NCBI GenBank assembly: GCA_937900465.1
Contig: CALCEJ010000145.1
Location: forward strand, 1-40,121
Length of the DNA: 40,121 nt
Direction: 5' to 3'
Source: an uncultured Bacteroidales bacterium
Lineage (GTDB): Bacteria; Bacteroidota; Bacteroidia; Bacteroidales; UBA932
Shown: positions 17,601 through 24,957 of the stretch, piece by piece
Position numbering within the stretch: position 1 is the first letter of the stretch
Layout of the letters: the number at the start of each line of letters is the position of its first letter
Position numbers and translations under genes: made by a program
The notes under the pieces: model-generated
What the model was told of the DNA's origin: nothing
The model's input: the letters and a program-made list of their open reading frames with translations, nothing else
Databases searched by the model: none

Positions 17601-17662
17601 ACGCCGCCTCCAAGCATTCCGACCCACATCGAATTGTCCCTTGCACGAAGAATTGCATTCAC
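14618..17662 (-). CDS. Hybrid two-component regulator (HTCS), C-terminal part of a frameshifted gene
   Basis: HTCS proteins sense a glycan fragment in the periplasm and activate PUL transcription. This 1014-residue open part, beginning at a GTG, carries the later propeller repeats (for example NLWIGTRRG, GNVWAGS), a Y_Y_Y domain (about 385-455), one membrane helix (WWAISLYALFGLGLILWLSL, near 460), a histidine kinase with NVSHEFLTPLS (His at 518 here, about 823 in the repaired protein) and an ATP-binding GNGIGLSL box, a receiver with CDVAMPG (Asp about 1116 of the repaired protein), and a C-terminal AraC-type DNA-binding domain. As it stands it lacks a signal peptide and half of the sensor. 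The 5' piece is the preceding ORF 17659-18576; one base restores a single gene of about 1319 residues. Confidence 0.85.
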   Translation of the reverse strand: MNAILRARDNSMWVGMLGGGVCKVEQETVREERFPMSRIKSEYKTASVKSLIPMEGDSFWMGIAGHGLVLYDAGTGEFVHYSLLPEFEGLTYTSTVDCVTGRRDGREVCFGTYNSGLWVLDRGSRTMRVFNSATTSELTEDCILSLEEDGTGNLWIGTRRGIFVLTPEDRVVPLAEFISRPEAENGYKALSMSADLSGRIWVATGYDGILCIDPYGHEITSFQVDDMPEIRSFNSVLADSSGNVWAGSMLSGFFSFEPRKKAFVEERSLTFLRGTGIGNIAEDPHGNIWVTTNNTVLSFTPGENHERKILRYESASGTDGPVFFNRNTSYYMADTDEMAFGTSRGVQLYPCALKPDPDEAHRIQITGITHGEDIYRDVIVSFSIFDFDSPEDDIYSYRLTRRGKTPGNWNMVGGGKNSAVFTSLRPGNYVFEVYGFRSGRTSVSDVCSLALKIPGNPWLSWWAISLYALFGLGLILWLSLSAYSRIKMRRRLEIETLNQQKADEINQARLQFFTNVSHEFLTPLSIILASIESLEPRTEREKNITGIMTANAVRLTRMVQQVLDFRKVESDNMEIKVSENDIAEFIGHEVEAFIPLVRKHGLTVSYSSDPQRIRGWFDPDKVDKIIYNLLSNAVKYTPAGGTVRLSVNLRPENTVEIACANSGNLMSTRTISKLFRRFYEGDYRRFNTIGNGIGLSLVKSLVTMHEGTIDVVSNQQVGNCFTVRFPIGRDAYSEEEIGDAISGDNNMPLTLRVGENVTKTGYTVLCIDDNEELCELFQVILSKSFNVLTSTSAEDALKILEGGSVDVIVCDVAMPGMDGFQLCSLIKEKVEYSHIPVILLTAKIDPSYSVEGFRSGADGYLTKPCNYSVLTAMIMNLMAKQEKNGEAFRKQLVFEVPDIGYTSVDKRFLQKAIDVVNAHIADSDFSQTDFVREMSVSRTVLTEKLKNLTGFTPSAFILNARLTLAYKLLCEEKGNIRVSDLAYSVGFSDAKYFSKCFKAKYKKTPKSVMEEHMI

Positions 17663-18576
17663 TTCATTATACGGGAGATTTCCGTCGCCTTCCTCGGGAT
17701 ACTTGTTGATGAATGAATCCCCAAATCCGTTTTCTGTCCTTTCGAGAATGCTGAGTCCGCTCCGGCTTCCGATCCAGAGGTTTCCTCCGGCATCTTCACG
17801 GATATCGTAAATATGTCATCGAGGATTGAGGCGGGATCCCTGTCGGAATGGGCAAACCGGACATAACTGGAGGGGCTGTCGGGAGCGGTCATATCGGCCA
17901 TGAACAGAAGGCCTCGGCCCCATGTTCCTATCCACATCCCTCCCTCGCTGTCCTCGTGGATGATGTAGGAGGAGGAAAAGTCTCCCTCCCTATAGGAAAA
18001 CAGTTTGGAACGGTCCATGTCGAAACGGAAGAGTCCGCGTCCCCATGAGGTAAACCAGAGGTCTCCCGCGTGGTCGACTGTCATATGGACTACGTCCGTT
18101 ATGGGCCTATCGCGGGTTATGGACGAAAAGACCGACGCCGTGAACTGGCCTTCTCCGTTACGGACGAAGATACCCTTGTCGCCGCCCACCCAGAGCCTTC
18201 CCTTGCCGTCGACCGCCATTGCCGATACATTCATTCCGGAGATAAGCGGATCGTGGACCCACCCGAGCTGTCCTGTCTTCCGGTCCAGACGGAGAAGTCC
18301 GTGCTCAGTCGCAACGTAAAGGTCTCCGTCCGCCTCAATTACCGAGTGAAGCGAACTTTCGAGGGATTCGTCGTTGTCCGGGCTCAGAGTATAAAGAAGG
18401 GTCTGGTAGCCGTCGTAACGGACCAGGCCAGAGTATGAAACAATCCAGATATAGCCTTCTGAATCCTGGTACAGGGATGAAATCTCATCGGTAGGTATCT
18501 GTTCCATCCTGAGGGGCTGGAACACAAGGCCGGCGGACAGTACCGCCGACAGAACCAATGAGACAAATCCTACCAT
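17659..18576 (-). CDS. HTCS regulator, N-terminal sensor part of the frameshifted gene
   Basis: This 305-residue ORF is the start of the HTCS. It has a signal peptide (about 1-18) followed by beta-propeller repeats of the Reg_prop type, seen as YIWIVSYSGLVRYDG, DLYVATEHGLLRL, RLWVGGDKGIFV, DLWFTSWGRGLFRFD and GMWIGTWGRGLLFM. Near residue 256, after DDIF, the frame departs and about 50 unrelated residues follow before the stop. The other frame continues with YDIREDAGGNLWIGS, a normal propeller repeat. The start overlaps the stop of the second SusD by 7 nt (ATGGTAG), so the regulator is part of the transporter operon rather than a separate unit. If translated as is, the product would be a free periplasmic fragment. 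Confidence 0.8.
   Translation of the reverse strand: MVGFVSLVLSAVLSAGLVFQPLRMEQIPTDEISSLYQDSEGYIWIVSYSGLVRYDGYQTLLYTLSPDNDESLESSLHSVIEADGDLYVATEHGLLRLDRKTGQLGWVHDPLISGMNVSAMAVDGKGRLWVGGDKGIFVRNGEGQFTASVFSSITRDRPITDVVHMTVDHAGDLWFTSWGRGLFRFDMDRSKLFSYREGDFSSSYIIHEDSEGGMWIGTWGRGLLFMADMTAPDSPSSYVRFAHSDRDPASILDDIFTISVKMPEETSGSEAGADSAFSKGQKTDLGIHSSTSIPRKATEISRIMK
17809..17811 (-). other. Frameshift site in the HTCS gene (apparent one-base deletion)
   Basis: On the minus strand the sequence reads ATATTTACGATATCCGTG. One extra T in the TTT run would give I-F-Y-D-I-R-E-D-A-G-G-N-L-W-I-G in one frame, matching the propeller repeat consensus. The deletion lies in a short homopolymer, so an assembly or read error is as likely as a true mutation. 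Confidence 0.75.
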
Positions 18577-20240
18577 CCTGAATTCTGTGTCAGATTAGTA
18601 TTCCTGTGCCTTTCGACTTCGGAGATGGGATAGAAGTACCACTTGTCCTCCCAGCGACGGCTCTGGACCAGAGTCCGGGTCGACGTGAAGGTTTCGTCAC
18701 TGTTCTTGACGATATCCAGCCCATACACATCCTTGGACTGGTCACCGGCCTTCCAGCGGCGGATATCCCAGAACCTGTGACCTTCGAACGCGAGTTCCAC
18801 ACGGCGCTCATTTCTGAGCCTTGCGCGGAAAGTATCCGCATCAAGTCCGGCGGGAAGTGCAGGAAGGGAATAGATTGCGCGGACGCGGCTGACCGCATCG
18901 GCCGGAGACATCGTGAACGAAACCCCGGAGAGCGAACCGGTGAAATAGGGATTCCCGGTAGCCTCAAAAAGGGCCTCAGCATAGTTCAGATATACTTCCG
19001 GGAAGCGGATTATGGGCCACACATGCTGGTAGCTGTTGGTGTTTCCGGCGGAGAGCCTGGTCGATTCCTGGATGAATTTTCTCAGATAGAAGGATGTAGG
19101 TGAGGCCTCCTCGAGGGGAAGTCCGTTCCTGCCGCCGCGGAAGGTCTCGACTGTCTGGTCTTTGAATGTCGCGCCATTATACAGGACGGTCTTTTCAAAA
19201 CGGGGATCACGCTGGGCCGGGTCCAGCAACGCGGCACTGTTGACTGACCTGTCGTAAGGCGTACCGTCAATCATGTCGAATGCCTCTACGAGGTTCAGTG
19301 AAGGGCAGACGCCGGAGTGGCCGCCTTCATAGCCTGCGGGGAAGTTCGCCCTCTCGAAGGCATTGTTCGCACCCTGACGGACAGCGAAGATTACGCCCTT
19401 GGACTCAGAGCCGAAAATCTCATTGACAAGCGCAAAAGTATTGCCGTCAGAGGCGTTGCCATCGATCATCTGCTTTGCGGCGGCAGCGGCGCTGACATAG
19501 CGCTCCGTGAGGTTATCGGGGTTATTCAGGGGGCTGGCCTCATAGAGCAGCACCCTTGATCTGAGCGCGAGGGCGAAACCTCTCGTACAGCGCCCGAGTT
19601 CGGAGAAATAGGTTCCGGAATAGGTGGCGGGAAGATGTCCGGATGCTTCCAGGAGTTCATCCGCTATCCACTCCGCTGCCGTGGCGTAATCCACCTGGCG
19701 GAGGCTGTTGACCTCTTCCGGGGTGAAAGTACGGTCAGCGATAACGATGCTGTTGTACCTCTTCAGAAGTTCGAAGTGATAATATGCACGGAGGGTCTTT
19801 GCTTCCCAGGGGTAGTTCTGGAGCTGCTCCTTATTGCGGGTGTACTCCTCCAGATACTTTGCCACCTCATAGTCTTCAGGGCAGTTCTCCATCAGGTAGT
19901 TGCAGGACCGGATCGCACTGTAATAAGTATTCCAGCAATCGTCCATGGTATTGTTGGCGGACCAGCTGCCGTCGTAGAATCCCTTGATCGTATTCGGGGT
20001 ATTCGCATAGACAGCATCGTCCGTCGCGCATTCCGTCATTGTCCCTCCTACCGCGGAAAAGCCTGCGGTCAGATAGCCGTATGAATGTGTCATAATGTCC
20101 TTGACCTTTCCGAAGTCAGCGAACATATACTCCTTGGAGTGGTACTCGTTCTCATTCACCACGAGGTCTTCAGAGCAAGAAACGAAGACAACCGATGCCG
20201 CTGCAACGGTGATTACTGCAAATTTAAATATATTCTTCAT
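18570..20240 (-). CDS. susD: SusD-like outer-membrane glycan-binding lipoprotein (second pair)
   Basis: This 556-residue protein is the surface lid that captures glycan and delivers it to the SusC channel below. The lipoprotein signal ends in FVSC, followed by SEDL. The tetratricopeptide-like helices include YYSAIRSCNYLMEN and WEAKTLRAYYHFELLKRY, and the C-terminal RagB/SusD domain includes PIIRFPEVYLNYAEAL and RNERRVELAFEGHRFWDIRRW; the protein ends in NSGW. The start at 20240 (MKNIFK) is preferred; an in-frame ATG at 20252 directly after the SusC stop would add four residues. The sequence GGAGGTGGAAATG places a rare Shine-Dalgarno-like GGAGG just before the chosen ATG. It sits between the second SusC and the HTCS. 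Confidence 0.93.
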   Translation of the reverse strand: MKNIFKFAVITVAAASVVFVSCSEDLVVNENEYHSKEYMFADFGKVKDIMTHSYGYLTAGFSAVGGTMTECATDDAVYANTPNTIKGFYDGSWSANNTMDDCWNTYYSAIRSCNYLMENCPEDYEVAKYLEEYTRNKEQLQNYPWEAKTLRAYYHFELLKRYNSIVIADRTFTPEEVNSLRQVDYATAAEWIADELLEASGHLPATYSGTYFSELGRCTRGFALALRSRVLLYEASPLNNPDNLTERYVSAAAAAKQMIDGNASDGNTFALVNEIFGSESKGVIFAVRQGANNAFERANFPAGYEGGHSGVCPSLNLVEAFDMIDGTPYDRSVNSAALLDPAQRDPRFEKTVLYNGATFKDQTVETFRGGRNGLPLEEASPTSFYLRKFIQESTRLSAGNTNSYQHVWPIIRFPEVYLNYAEALFEATGNPYFTGSLSGVSFTMSPADAVSRVRAIYSLPALPAGLDADTFRARLRNERRVELAFEGHRFWDIRRWKAGDQSKDVYGLDIVKNSDETFTSTRTLVQSRRWEDKWYFYPISEVERHRNTNLTQNSGW

Positions 20241-20252
20241 TTCCACCTCCAT

Positions 20253-22979
20253 TTAAAATTGAACATTGACGCCGAAAAGGAAGGAGCGTGACCTTGGATA
20301 GGCGAGATAGATATACTCCGGATCCAGGATCTTCACACTGTCTATACAGAAGAGGTTGTTTCCCTTGAAGAAAACGCTTGCCTGCGCCATCCTGACATTC
20401 GAAATCAAGGCCTTGGGAAAGTCGTAACGGACTTCCAGCTCGCGGAGCTTGAGGTATTTTCCGTTCTCGGTCCAAACGTCGCTGTCACGGAAATTGTTGT
20501 TATTCTCAAGGGTCGTCAGACGGGGATAGCGGGCACCTTCATAAGAGTCCGCATGCCAGCAGTTCTCAAGATAATACTCAGAAACGTTCTTGTCCCCGCC
20601 ATAGAGGGGCTGATACACGCTCGCAAGATTTGTAACGGCAGTCCAGTCACCGGTTCCCTGGAACAATGCGCTCAGGGAGACACTCTTCCAGGAGGCGGCA
20701 ATCCGGAATCCGTAATAAATCTCCGGTAAGGCAGGTGTCTTCAGCCAGGTGTAGTCGTAATTGTCAATTTTTCCGTCATTGTTGAGGTCCCGATACTTGA
20801 TATCACCGGGACGTACACTTGCGAACGTACTCTCGACAACGCCGTCACGGAGGGTTCCGTCTGCATTAAAATCGCTGTCTGAATAGAATCCGTCTGATTC
20901 AAGGGCGAACAGCCTGCCTATGCTGCCTCCTGCCTGATACTGGTAAGCGTCCGGATGATACTCTTCCTCCAGATGCTCTATCCTGTTCCTTACGAAGGAG
21001 AAGGTTCCGCCAAGGTCCAGACTGACCTCGCCTATCCTGACATTCCAACCAAGGGCGGCTTCGAGGCCCCGGTTGGACACAACGCCTGTGAAGGAATCCG
21101 AAAGGCCGATGCCGAGGACTCCGGATGTCGTGTTGCTTGCAACCGTCCTGAGTCCTGTCCTCTTGTTATAGAAGGCGCCAAGCTCTCCGCTGAGTCCCCA
21201 CGGCATATGGAATTCCAGTCCGCCGTCTATCTTCAGCTCAGTCTCCGGACGGACCCCGACCGAAGGGAGGTCGCCTTCACGCGAGCCGTGAAGGACAGTA
21301 CCGAGAGTAAACATATAGCTGTTGCCCGAGCCGTTGAACTGCTTGTCCATATCATAGACAAGATTCGCGTCCATGCCGGAAAGTCCGGCTGATGCCTTGA
21401 CCTTCAGATAGTCCACAAAGGAAGCATTCTCCATAAAGGATTCCTTCGAAACAACCCATCCGGCAGATGCCGCAGGATAAAGGCGGAACTTGTCCCCTTC
21501 CGACAGGAGACTGCTTCCGGACTCGTTCACGACAGCGGAGAACAGGTACTTCCCGTCATAATCGTAGTCCAGCGAGAAAACATAGTCCTGATGCTTGAAA
21601 AGATTCCCGGCACCAGTAAGTTTATAAGACTCGCGGCTTGCCATAAGGTCCGTGCGGATGCTGTTTTTCCCGAACTGTCCGTCCCAGCCAATCTTAGCCC
21701 ATCCTGTAAGTCTCATATACTGGCTTGCCAGATAAGTCGCAAAGGAGATTTCCGTATCGTTTCCGTAGGTGGAAAGGGCGTAGTCGTTTATATTTCCTTC
21801 TGCGTCATATAGCGGCGAAACCGTATAGTAAGAGTAGGTGAAACTCTTCCGGTCCGTGACAAGGGATGCGTTGTCATAGGATACCCGGACCTCAGCCCGG
21901 AGGCCGGGAAGAATCATAGAGAGATCCTGTTTGATAGCCACATCTCCGAGCAGGGAACGGCCGAAATCTATCTTGTTGCCTCTTCCGAGCACGGAACCTA
22001 CCGGGTTGTCAATCATATTGGTCCTGACCCACATATTGCCGAGCCTTGCCGGAATACCGACGGTAGGAGCCGCATACATCGAAGATATGTCAGCGCCTCC
22101 CGCAGGACCCTGCTGCTGCTGGAGCCTTGCGCTGAGACCTATGACGAGGTCCGTAGACGGAGTCACCTTGACATCCAGATTCGAACGGAGCTTCAGGGAA
22201 TAATAGGCAGCCTGGGTATCGATATCCTCTGTAAGTCCGGTGTTCTTCAGGAAACCGCGGTTACTGCTGTAGTTTGCATAGACGAAGTACCTGGTGGAAC
22301 GGGTAGAGCCGTCAATCGAAAGATTCACGTCATTTGCAAGTCCATACTTACGCAGCATCGCGTTTTCCCAGTCCATCGTCGGGATTATCGTACCTGTTCC
22401 GTCAGCAATCGATGCGATGTTCGATGGCGAGAAATACTTGTCAAGACCATCCAGGGCACGAGCCTCGTTCAATGCGTTTGCATAGTCGACCGGGGAGGCC
22501 ATTTCAGGAATGCCATAGGGGGTCTGGATTCCAGTACGGAGTTGGGTGCGGAGCCTGAAGGGCTCGTCGCTTCCGCGACGGGTCGTGATAAGGACGGCGC
22601 CGTCTGCACCGCGGATTCCCCAAAGGGCAAGGGAAACGGCATCCTTAAGCACAGTCACGCTCTCAACCTCTCCCACTTCGATTTCCGAAGGATCACGCTC
22701 AACTCCGTCAACGATATAGAGCGTATGATTCCCGCTGTAGGAACCCCGTCCGCGGACAGTAGTGACCGGTATATTAGACGAAGGAAGGTACCCGGACCCG
22801 TTCTGGTAGAGTTGCAGTCCGGCAAGACGCCCGTACAGGGCGTTCATAATCTGGCGCTCCGAAGTTCCTGACAGGTCATCTCCACGTACGGTGGAAATGG
22901 ACTGCTGGGCACCCGCGGCTGCCGTTATGGCAAGCGCCGTTATGATTAGGAAAAACTTTTTCATACTCATTTCTACCAT
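20253..22979 (-). CDS. susC: SusC-like TonB-dependent transporter without N-terminal extension (second pair)
   Basis: This 908-residue outer-membrane barrel would import oligosaccharides with its SusD partner. After the signal peptide (MKKFFLIITALAITAAAGAQ) the mature protein starts almost at once with the plug domain (ISTVRGDDL, then LYGRLAGLQLYQNGSGY, TLYIVDGVERDP and ALWGIRGADGAVLITTRRG). The carboxypeptidase-regulatory-like domain and the usual TonB box (consensus near DEVVVVGYG), both present in the first SusC, are not seen here. The barrel runs to FLFGVNVQF. The first start (22979) overlaps the previous SusD stop as ATGGTAG; MKKFF at 22964 is an alternative. Energy coupling by a non-canonical TonB box is possible. 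Confidence 0.9.
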   Translation of the reverse strand: MVEMSMKKFFLIITALAITAAAGAQQSISTVRGDDLSGTSERQIMNALYGRLAGLQLYQNGSGYLPSSNIPVTTVRGRGSYSGNHTLYIVDGVERDPSEIEVGEVESVTVLKDAVSLALWGIRGADGAVLITTRRGSDEPFRLRTQLRTGIQTPYGIPEMASPVDYANALNEARALDGLDKYFSPSNIASIADGTGTIIPTMDWENAMLRKYGLANDVNLSIDGSTRSTRYFVYANYSSNRGFLKNTGLTEDIDTQAAYYSLKLRSNLDVKVTPSTDLVIGLSARLQQQQGPAGGADISSMYAAPTVGIPARLGNMWVRTNMIDNPVGSVLGRGNKIDFGRSLLGDVAIKQDLSMILPGLRAEVRVSYDNASLVTDRKSFTYSYYTVSPLYDAEGNINDYALSTYGNDTEISFATYLASQYMRLTGWAKIGWDGQFGKNSIRTDLMASRESYKLTGAGNLFKHQDYVFSLDYDYDGKYLFSAVVNESGSSLLSEGDKFRLYPAASAGWVVSKESFMENASFVDYLKVKASAGLSGMDANLVYDMDKQFNGSGNSYMFTLGTVLHGSREGDLPSVGVRPETELKIDGGLEFHMPWGLSGELGAFYNKRTGLRTVASNTTSGVLGIGLSDSFTGVVSNRGLEAALGWNVRIGEVSLDLGGTFSFVRNRIEHLEEEYHPDAYQYQAGGSIGRLFALESDGFYSDSDFNADGTLRDGVVESTFASVRPGDIKYRDLNNDGKIDNYDYTWLKTPALPEIYYGFRIAASWKSVSLSALFQGTGDWTAVTNLASVYQPLYGGDKNVSEYYLENCWHADSYEGARYPRLTTLENNNNFRDSDVWTENGKYLKLRELEVRYDFPKALISNVRMAQASVFFKGNNLFCIDSVKILDPEYIYLAYPRSRSFLFGVNVQF

Positions 22980-24952
22980 CCGGGGTTCTGGACAAGGCCG
23001 TAACCTTTGTTGATTTCATTGGTGGGGAACGCGCTCAGTAACCACTTGTTGTCCCAGTGGTCTCTCCAGTAGCGGGGAGTGGGCTCGAACGGGTCGAGGA
23101 AGTTCAGCACCAGATTGTTGCCTTCATAGGTACCGCTCTTGATAGTCATATGGATTCCGTACAGGTGTTTGCAGAAGATATCCTGACGTTTCCATCGTAT
23201 CATATCATACAGACGGACCTCTTCGAAATAGAGTTCCCTCGCCCTCTCGTCGAGGATTTCCTCACGGAGGCGGGCATCTCCCACTAGCGCTTCCGCGTAA
23301 GTAGGGTAAGTCCTGCCTTCCTGGACTTTCGACAGGAGGGTGTCATTCATATCGGGAAGGCCCACACGCCTTCTGACCTGATTGAGCTGCTCGTAAGCCT
23401 CAGCCTTCCTTCCCGTTTCGTTAAGGGCCTCTGCGTAAATCAGATAAATCTCAGCAAGGCGGAGGTATGACCAGTCTGTAGGCTTGTTGTGGAATGTCTC
23501 ATCGTTATAATCCCAGAGCATCTTCCTCGAACTGAATCCGGTATAAGCACGGGGATCTTCTGCGCTTCCGTGCTCATAACCGTCATCCCACATACGGGCA
23601 GGATGGCCCTGGAAGTGGTCTCCGACAATCATCACGGACTCATACAGACGGGGGTCACGGCCGACGAAGGGGTTATCTGTGAGGGTCCCGGTATGGTCGT
23701 GATCCGCAATCCATTTACGGTAATCCGCCTTTGTGCCGTCAGCATATGGGAACAGGTCCACGAAGTTCAGGGTAACCGCACCGCCGCCGTATCCTCGTCC
23801 ATTGTTGCCGTAGTCCTCTGCGGGGCCGAAGTAGCAGCGCAGATATGTATCAGCGAATGTGGGCATATACCTGCCCGTATGGATAAGGATCTCGCCGTTG
23901 TTACGGTCCGCATATGTCTTGTTCCAGGCGCTGCGGTAATCATCCTGAGTCGTTCCGGCAGCCTGAATGAGTGCATATCCGCCGCCGGCATTGGCCTCAA
24001 AGAATTCCTCACAGGCCTTTACCACCTTGTTCCAGCGGGAGGCATCGTAGCCGCCGAACCAGTACATCTTCTGGACATCAGCGGGATTGACCTTATCCAC
24101 ATTTCCAAGCACAATGTCGGGAATCTCGTCGTGATATGGCGCGGCTGAATTGAACAGAGGGCTTGCCGCAAAGGCCAGGGCACGGCACTTAAGACCGAGA
24201 GCGGAAGCCTTGGTAAGATGTCCATCCTCGTCTGCAGGGACGGTCCAGGGAAGGTCAGGCGCGGCTTCGTCGAGAAGCGAAATGATGAAATCAAGAACCT
24301 CCTCCGCACTCTTTCTCGTATAATCCACAGTGCCTTCCTTACCGGCCTCAACCGCTTCCTTCAGGATGGGCACGCCACCGAAATTCCGCCACAGGTCAAG
24401 GTATGACATCGCTATCATCACCTTGCATTCAGCTTTCCTCTGCTTCTTTTCAGCGGAAGTCATATCCGGGACACGGTCCACGTTGTTTATGTAAAGGTAG
24501 GACTTACGAATGCATTTCCACGCTCCGTCAAGGTGAGGGAGATATGCGTACTTCGTTCCGCTCTCCGTATTCTCCGTCTCAGCACAGTAGGATCCGTTAT
24601 AGTAAACGTTGTATGCGCCTCCCCACGTGCACTGGGAGTCAAGGATGTCCGTCAGGGAGTCGTGGACGTCATTTGCTATCGAACTGCAGGCCGCCTGGTA
24701 TTTGAACTGTCCCTGGGAGCCGAGCGGCCAGGCGTTGTTGTGGACGGGATATCCGCAGCGAAGGCAGGCGTACGCCGCAACGAGAGCCCGGTCCGCATAC
24801 ATCTTGGAAGAGAAGACCGTGTCGATGGTTACATCCACCCCGGGAGCCTTCTCGAGAAAGTCGTCTCCGAACCTGAGATCCTGACAGGAAGGAGCGAAGG
24901 CGAAGGAGGCGGCGACCGCCGCAGCTGCCAGGTATTTGATTGCTTTTTTCAT
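22973..24952 (-). CDS. susD: SusD-like outer-membrane glycan-binding lipoprotein (first pair)
   Basis: This 659-residue RagB/SusD-family lipoprotein is the partner of the first SusC. The signal ends in APSC, followed by QDLRFGDDFLE. Typical segments include AWKCIRKSYLYINNVDRV, CKVMIAMSYLDLWRNFGGVPI, DWSYLRLAEIYLIYAEALNETG, NQVRRRVGLP and a final LVQNPGW. It is longer than many SusD proteins because of loops in the middle. The frame is open a further 22 codons upstream, into the SusC gene, but the start at 24952 gives the signal peptide and lies 5 nt after the SusC stop. Its last codons, GGA TGG TAG, contain the ATG used by the next SusC. Confidence 0.94.
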   Translation of the reverse strand: MKKAIKYLAAAAVAASFAFAPSCQDLRFGDDFLEKAPGVDVTIDTVFSSKMYADRALVAAYACLRCGYPVHNNAWPLGSQGQFKYQAACSSIANDVHDSLTDILDSQCTWGGAYNVYYNGSYCAETENTESGTKYAYLPHLDGAWKCIRKSYLYINNVDRVPDMTSAEKKQRKAECKVMIAMSYLDLWRNFGGVPILKEAVEAGKEGTVDYTRKSAEEVLDFIISLLDEAAPDLPWTVPADEDGHLTKASALGLKCRALAFAASPLFNSAAPYHDEIPDIVLGNVDKVNPADVQKMYWFGGYDASRWNKVVKACEEFFEANAGGGYALIQAAGTTQDDYRSAWNKTYADRNNGEILIHTGRYMPTFADTYLRCYFGPAEDYGNNGRGYGGGAVTLNFVDLFPYADGTKADYRKWIADHDHTGTLTDNPFVGRDPRLYESVMIVGDHFQGHPARMWDDGYEHGSAEDPRAYTGFSSRKMLWDYNDETFHNKPTDWSYLRLAEIYLIYAEALNETGRKAEAYEQLNQVRRRVGLPDMNDTLLSKVQEGRTYPTYAEALVGDARLREEILDERARELYFEEVRLYDMIRWKRQDIFCKHLYGIHMTIKSGTYEGNNLVLNFLDPFEPTPRYWRDHWDNKWLLSAFPTNEINKGYGLVQNPGW

Positions 24953-24957
24953 ATCCG

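Noticed and set aside
14618..18576. The HTCS as two separate, naturally split genes (sensor and kinase)
   Set aside because: The out-of-frame tail of the first ORF has no repeat character, while the alternative frame continues the propeller repeats without a gap; the GTG start of the second ORF is internal to a repeat region.
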